From: UKL13-2 sp044228625
GTDB taxonomy: Bacteria > Pseudomonadota > Gammaproteobacteria > Burkholderiales > Usitatibacteraceae
NCBI GenBank assembly: GCA_044228625.1
Contig: JBGAUM010000068.1
Span: forward strand, 1-19,008
Direction of reading: 5' to 3'
Length of the DNA: 19,008 nt
Shown: piece after piece, positions 15,147-19,008 of the stretch
How the letters are laid out: each line of letters begins with the position of its first letter
Position numbering within the stretch: the stretch's first letter is position 1
Translations under genes and position numbers: made by a program
The notes under the pieces: model-generated
Databases searched by the model: none
Told to the model about the DNA's origin: nothing
Seen by the model: the letters and a program-made list of their open reading frames with translations, nothing else

Positions 15147-15917
15147 GTGAAACAGTGGACCTTGGCAGCCCTTTTGTTGTGTACGGCAATGGGCACATCT
15201 CAATTTGTTTTGGCATCGACCAATAACTCGAACGACTACCTTGAGGCGGCCGCCGCGCTCGAAGCCGGGGAGCCGTACCCCGCATTTTTGAAGGCAGTGG
15301 CGGGTTCCCGCAGCAATGACCCCGGCGCAATGGCACTTGTCGCCAAGGCCTACCTTTTCGGACAGGGCACGATAAAGCATTACGCAACGGCGGTAACGCA
15401 CTATGAAAAAGCTGCGGCCCTGAACTACCCACCGGCACAATTTGCACTTGCGCGATTGCTGGAGGTTGGTTTGGGAGCCAAGCAGGATCCGGAGCGCGCC
15501 GCAAAACTCATGCTGTCCGCCGCCGACCAGGGCTTGGCCTGGGCCATGTTCAGCATCGCCATGTACTTTGAAAATGGCACGGGTGTCACCAAGGATATTC
15601 AATCCGCCTACAAATGGTACTCACTGGCCGCGGATTTCCTGCCCATGGGAAATGATGGCCTCGGAAAGGAGGCGGGCACGAAGCGCGACTCCCTGCTGCA
15701 ATCATTGAGCCCAACCCAGAAGACTGACGCCGAGCGCGAAATTCGCGCATGGAAGCGCGTTAAACGGACCATTGATCCGAATTGGACTCGGAAGGCCAGT
15801 GAGTTGCCGTCCCTCGAGTCGGAAATCGCGGCCTTGCGTAACGCACAGAGCCGGCCGCCAGCGCCAAAGGATCCACGGGACTCCCTGAGCAGCACGTACT
15901 TCCCGAAAAACAACTAG
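15147..15917 (+). CDS. Secreted Sel1-repeat (TPR-like) protein
   Basis: The 256-residue protein starts at a GTG (15147) five bases after a strong GAGGAG (15136-15141). Residues 1-23 are a Sec signal peptide (MKQWTLAALLLCTAMG, cleavage near VLA/ST). Three Sel1-like repeats follow at about 59-94, 95-130 and 131-166. They carry the typical A...YLFGQG...A..HYEKAAALNYPPAQF, L..GLGAKQDPERAAKLMLSAADQGLAWAM and MYFENGTGVTKDIQSAYKWYSLAA patterns. The C-terminal 85 residues are charged and helical and then Pro-rich. Sel1 repeats usually mediate protein-protein contacts; the partner here is unknown. The gene diverges from the T2SS operon and converges on rmlD, with which it shares the last bases. Confidence 0.88.
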   Translation: MKQWTLAALLLCTAMGTSQFVLASTNNSNDYLEAAAALEAGEPYPAFLKAVAGSRSNDPGAMALVAKAYLFGQGTIKHYATAVTHYEKAAALNYPPAQFALARLLEVGLGAKQDPERAAKLMLSAADQGLAWAMFSIAMYFENGTGVTKDIQSAYKWYSLAADFLPMGNDGLGKEAGTKRDSLLQSLSPTQKTDAEREIRAWKRVKRTIDPNWTRKASELPSLESEIAALRNAQSRPPAPKDPRDSLSSTYFPKNN

Positions 15918-16813
15918 CTCGGGAGGCTTTTCATGGAGTCGATGCATTGGCCGAGTTCGGTACGCCAATGTTCGGGCGCAATCCCTGCGGCCGTCTTGAA
16001 TTTTCCGCAATTCAGCACGGAATAGGCGGGGCGCCGGGCCGGGGTCGGAAATTCACGAGTTTCGATGGGCACCACTTGGCGTGCCCGTCGTTCGGCAATC
16101 GGAATTGAATCTAGGATTGTTGACGCGAATCCGAACCAGGTCGTTTCACCACCCGCCGTCAAATGATAGGTGCCGGGTTGCAACGCCACTTCGGCACGCG
16201 CCCCTGAAAGTCGGATGGCCGCCAAAGAATGGCTTGCCAGCGGCCGAACCCAGGTCGGTGTACCCCTCTGATCGCCGACGACGCGAAGCTCATCGCGCTC
16301 ACGGGCCAGCCGTCGCATAGTGAGAAAGAAATTCTGACGCCGACTGCTGTAAAGCCAGCTGGTGCGCAAGATGAAATGAATCGCACCCGTTTGCGCAAGG
16401 GCGATTTCGCCTTGGAGCTTGGTGCGCCCATACGCGCTTTGCGGGTTCGGGATATCCGTTTCGCGATAGGGCACCGTTGCGGTGCCATCAAAAACGTAAT
16501 CGGTGGAAAAGTGCACTATGGGCACCCCCAGTCGCTTGGCTTCCTCCCCCAAGACTCCTGGAGCGTCACCATTGATGGCCATCGCCAGTTCAGGTTCGCT
16601 TTCAGCCTTGTCCACCGATGTGTAAGCCCCGGGATTCAGGATTAATGCAGGTTGAATTTCGCGGCAGCGGGTACGGATGGCCTCGGGGTTGGCAAGGTTC
16701 AATGCATGACGATCGAAGGCATGCACGTCCGCCTTTCCTTGTAGCGCACGTGTCAATTCGAAACCGAGCTGTCCCTCTCCCCCCGTGATGAGTACACGCG
16801 GCAAGGCGCTCAT
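15914..16813 (-). CDS. rfbD: dTDP-4-dehydrorhamnose reductase RmlD
   Basis: RmlD catalyses the last step of dTDP-L-rhamnose synthesis, the NAD(P)H-dependent reduction of dTDP-4-dehydro-L-rhamnose. The 299 residues show the extended-SDR nucleotide motif GGEGQLG (11-17), NPGAYTSVDKAES (60-72), STDYVFDG (103-110), the catalytic YxxxK (YGRTK, 128-132), and a C-terminal RRPAYSVLNCGKF typical of RmlD substrate binding. The ATG at 16813 is chosen because the protein then begins directly at the Rossmann strand (MSALPRVLITGG), four bases after the rmlC stop. Upstream in-frame ATGs lie inside rmlC. The stop codon overlaps the stop of the convergent Sel1 gene. Confidence 0.95.
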   Translation of the reverse strand: MSALPRVLITGGEGQLGFELTRALQGKADVHAFDRHALNLANPEAIRTRCREIQPALILNPGAYTSVDKAESEPELAMAINGDAPGVLGEEAKRLGVPIVHFSTDYVFDGTATVPYRETDIPNPQSAYGRTKLQGEIALAQTGAIHFILRTSWLYSSRRQNFFLTMRRLARERDELRVVGDQRGTPTWVRPLASHSLAAIRLSGARAEVALQPGTYHLTAGGETTWFGFASTILDSIPIAERRARQVVPIETREFPTPARRPAYSVLNCGKFKTAAGIAPEHWRTELGQCIDSMKSLPS

Positions 16814-16817
16814 CGCC

Positions 16818-17375
16818 TTAGATGAAGCACTCAGCATCAGCCAGCATGGGCGCATTGGCGTCGGCCGGCTTCAACTGTGGCGCGCCGGTTTCATCCAACG
16901 GCCATTGGATGCCCAGCGTCGGGTCGTCCCATCGGAGTGAACGATCGTGCTGCGGGGCGTAATAGTCCGTGGTCTTGTAGAGAAACTCAGCTACGTCGGA
17001 GGTCACGATGAATCCATGCGCGAACCCGACCGGAACCCAAAGCAGGCGCTTGTTTTCGGCGGACAGTCGAACCGCGACATGTCGCCCAAATGTCGGGGAT
17101 GAACGCCGAATGTCGACCACGACATCGAATACCTCGCCCACAACTGCTCTCACCAGCTTGGCCTGCGGCTGCTGAATCTGATAGTGAAGACCGCGCAGCA
17201 CGCCGCGAATCGATTTGGAATGGTTATCCTGTACAAAACGCAATTCCGAGCCGACCGCCTGATTGAAGGCGCGCTCGTTGAAGCTCTCATAAAAGAACCC
17301 GCGTGCGTCACCGAAAACTTTGGGCTCGAGAACCTTGATTTCGGGAATGGCAGTGTCGACGACCTTCATACCCAT
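16818..17375 (-). CDS. rfbC: dTDP-4-dehydrorhamnose 3,5-epimerase RmlC
   Basis: RmlC epimerises dTDP-4-dehydro-6-deoxy-glucose at C3 and C5. The 185-residue cupin shows the family signatures DARGFFYESFNERAF, FVQDNHSKSIRGVLRGLHYQ with the catalytic His (H64), AKLVRAVVGEVFDVVVDIRRSSPTFG, and VPVGFAHGFIVTSDVAEFLYKTTDYY with the catalytic Tyr region. Its length is normal for the family. The ATG at 17375 overlaps the last base of rmlA in a TGATG, so translation is probably coupled. Confidence 0.97.
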   Translation of the reverse strand: MGMKVVDTAIPEIKVLEPKVFGDARGFFYESFNERAFNQAVGSELRFVQDNHSKSIRGVLRGLHYQIQQPQAKLVRAVVGEVFDVVVDIRRSSPTFGRHVAVRLSAENKRLLWVPVGFAHGFIVTSDVAEFLYKTTDYYAPQHDRSLRWDDPTLGIQWPLDETGAPQLKPADANAPMLADAECFI

Positions 17376-18265
17376 CAGAACACCCGCTCGGTGAGCATCC
17401 GGATCAAGTACTGTCCGTAGGAGTTCTTCAGCATCGGCTGGGCGATGCGCTCGACATCCACCGCGCTGATCCAGCCGCGCCGGTAGGCAATCTCCTCCGG
17501 ACAGGCAATCTTCAAGCCCTGGCGTCGTTCGATGGTTTCGATGTACTGCGCCGCTTCGAGCAGTGATTCGTGGGTGCCGGTATCAAGCCAGGCCATGCCG
17601 CGTCCCATGACTTCACAATGGAGTTGCGCGCGCTCCAAATACAATCTGTTCAAGTCAGTGATTTCAAGTTCGCCTCGTGCAGATGGCTTGAGTCCCGCCG
17701 CCAGGGAACACACCTGATCGTCATAAAAATAGATGCCGGTGACAGCATATCGCGACTTGGGTTGCTTCGGCTTTTCCTCAAGTGAAATCACCTGTCCTGA
17801 CGCGTTGAACTCGGCCACACCGTAGCGTTCCGGATCGTGAACCGGGTAGGCAAAGACGGTGGCGCCTGAACTGCGCGCGTCCGCGCGTTGCAACTGCTGC
17901 GTCAGGTCGTGGCCGTAAAAGATGTTGTCCCCAAGGATCAGGGCGCTGGGGCTGGAGCCCACAAAATTCTTTCCAATGTGGAAGGCTTGGGCCAGCCCGT
18001 CGGGTGAAGGTTGTACCGCATAGGAAAGCGACATTCCCCATCGCGCACCATCACCCAGGAGCTCTTGAAAACGCGGCGTGTCATGCGGGGTGGAGATGAT
18101 GAGAATGTCACGAATTCCCGCGAGCATGAGAGTGGTCAGGGGGTAATACACCATGGGCTTGTCATAAATTGGCAGCAGCTGTTTGGAGACCACCTGCGTC
18201 ACCGGATAGAGCCGGGTGCCGCTGCCCCCTGCCAAAACAATTCCCTTGCGAACACTTGCCGTCAT
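17375..18265 (-). CDS. rfbA: Glucose-1-phosphate thymidylyltransferase RmlA
   Basis: RmlA makes dTDP-glucose from dTTP and glucose 1-phosphate, the first and feedback-controlled step of the rhamnose pathway. The 296-residue protein has the nucleotidyltransferase signature KGIVLAGGSGTRLYPVT (7-23), SKQLLPIYDKPMVYYPLTTL with the substrate lysine, ILGDNIFYG with a metal-binding Asp, YGVAEF, EEKPKQPKS, AWLDTGTHESL, and the C-terminal RGWIS, LKNSYGQYL typical of the short RmlA form. Its ATG overlaps the rmlB stop as ATGA. Confidence 0.97.
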   Translation of the reverse strand: MTASVRKGIVLAGGSGTRLYPVTQVVSKQLLPIYDKPMVYYPLTTLMLAGIRDILIISTPHDTPRFQELLGDGARWGMSLSYAVQPSPDGLAQAFHIGKNFVGSSPSALILGDNIFYGHDLTQQLQRADARSSGATVFAYPVHDPERYGVAEFNASGQVISLEEKPKQPKSRYAVTGIYFYDDQVCSLAAGLKPSARGELEITDLNRLYLERAQLHCEVMGRGMAWLDTGTHESLLEAAQYIETIERRQGLKIACPEEIAYRRGWISAVDVERIAQPMLKNSYGQYLIRMLTERVF

Positions 18266-19008
18266 GCCGCTGCCTCACCGCCATATTGTTGATTGACCCA
18301 CTGGCGATAGCTGCCGCTGGTCACGCCATTCACCCATGCACCGTTTGCCAGGTACCATTGGACGGTCTTGCGAAGGCCCGAGTCAAAGTTCTCGCGCGCA
18401 CGCCAGCCCAATTCGATTTCAATTTTGGTGGCGTCGATTGCATACCGCCGGTCATGGCCGGGGCGGTCTTTGACGAATGCAATTTGACTTGAATATTTCT
18501 GTCCATCTGCACGAGGCGACAACTCATCGAGCAGGCTGCAAATGGCATGTACGACATCGAGATTGCTGCGTTCGTTGCGTCCGCCGATGTTGTAGGTCTC
18601 GCCGACTCTTCCCTTCTCCAGTACGAGACGAATCGCTGCACAGTGATCCGTGACGTATAGCCAATCCCGAATATTCCTGCCGTCCCCATATACGGGCAGG
18701 GGCTTGCCATTCAGGGCATTCAAGATCATCAAGGGAATCAATTTCTCAGGGAAATGGTAGGGGCCGTAGTTGTTGGAACAGTTGGTGGTGAGTACTGGGA
18801 GCCCATAGGTATGGTGTGTCGCGCGCACCAAATGATCCGATGCTGCCTTTGACGCGGAGTATGGGCTGTTCGGTGCATACGGATGTGTTTCCGAAAAAGC
18901 GGGATCGTCAAAATCCAGCGAGCCGTAGACCTCATCTGTCGAAACATGCAAGAAGCGAAATGCCACACGCTCGGATTCTGAGAGCGCCGACCAATACCCG
19001 CGGACCTC
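18262..19008 (-). CDS. rfbB: dTDP-glucose 4,6-dehydratase RmlB, 5'-truncated by window edge
   Basis: RmlB converts dTDP-glucose to dTDP-4-dehydro-6-deoxyglucose with bound NAD. The frame is open through the right edge; 248 C-terminal residues are visible, and about 100 residues with the NAD-binding start are missing. The visible part has the catalytic STDEVYGSL triad region, the YSASKAASDHLV motif (YxxxK), NCSNNYGPYHFPEKLIPL, GDGRNIRDWLYVTDHC and YNIGGRNERSNLDVV. These are all diagnostic of RmlB. It is the most upstream visible gene of the rmlBACD cluster, so the operon promoter lies outside the window. Confidence 0.96.
   Translation of the reverse strand, partial: EVRGYWSALSESERVAFRFLHVSTDEVYGSLDFDDPAFSETHPYAPNSPYSASKAASDHLVRATHHTYGLPVLTTNCSNNYGPYHFPEKLIPLMILNALNGKPLPVYGDGRNIRDWLYVTDHCAAIRLVLEKGRVGETYNIGGRNERSNLDVVHAICSLLDELSPRADGQKYSSQIAFVKDRPGHDRRYAIDATKIEIELGWRARENFDSGLRKTVQWYLANGAWVNGVTSGSYRQWVNQQYGGEAAA

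Noticed and set aside
14973..15602. A 209-codon minus-strand open frame
   Set aside because: It is antisense to the Sel1 gene, which has a signal peptide, good ribosome site and repeats; the antisense product has no recognisable features.
18262..18966. A shorter rmlB beginning at the GTG at 18966
   Set aside because: The frame continues to the window edge, and the residues before it fit the RmlB fold; the GTG is internal.

Overview
The window reads as a chromosomal segment of a Gram-negative proteobacterium of moderately high GC. A betaproteobacterium or a Xanthomonadales-like relative fits best. The basis is a type II secretion system (T2SS) with the Xps gene order E-F-G-H-I-J-K-L-M-N-D, a lipobox-bearing secretin, and a dTDP-rhamnose operon. 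No rRNA, tRNA, insertion sequence, phage gene or CRISPR array was seen. Nothing in the window points clearly to recent horizontal transfer.

Layout, left to right. (1) 1-1069, minus strand: the first 356 residues of a secreted Ig-like/IPT-repeat protein, running off the left edge. (2) 1200-1233: an A/T-flanked GC hairpin, a strong terminator for the gene to its right. (3) 1271-2794, minus: a 507-residue exported protein of unknown function with its own promoter and two palindromes upstream. (4) 2936-3355, minus: a small lipoprotein, also with a convincing promoter (3421-3449). (5) 3554-14790, minus: an 11-gene T2SS operon, transcribed gspE to gspD. It is driven by an extended -10 promoter near 14857-14865 that is followed by a 5'-leader hairpin. 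Genes from gspI onward are packed with ATGA/GTGA stop-start overlaps, except at gspK-gspL. (6) 14791-15146: the divergent intergenic region. (7) 15147-15917, plus: a secreted Sel1-repeat protein. (8) 15914-19008, minus: rmlD, rmlC, rmlA and a 5'-truncated rmlB, in transcription order B-A-C-D. The last gene, rmlD, converges on the Sel1 gene with overlapping stop codons in one CTAG.

How the genes work together. GspE (ATPase), GspF, GspL, GspM and the XpsN-type GspC form the inner-membrane platform. GspG (major) and GspH-I-J-K (minor) form the pseudopilus, and GspD is the outer-membrane secretin. The exported proteins downstream of gspD are plausible clients or surface partners, but this is only inferred from adjacency. 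The rml genes supply dTDP-L-rhamnose for LPS O-antigen or exopolysaccharide, so the window as a whole concerns the cell envelope.

The most unusual sequence-level observation is a perfect 24-bp tandem duplication inside gspE. It adds eight residues just before the Walker A motif. Other points are a lipobox on GspD with a second lipoprotein gene nearby, long Pro/Ala-rich tails on GspL and GspC, an unusually long GspI leader, and paired palindromes around the promoter of the 507-residue exported protein. No clearly new system was identified.
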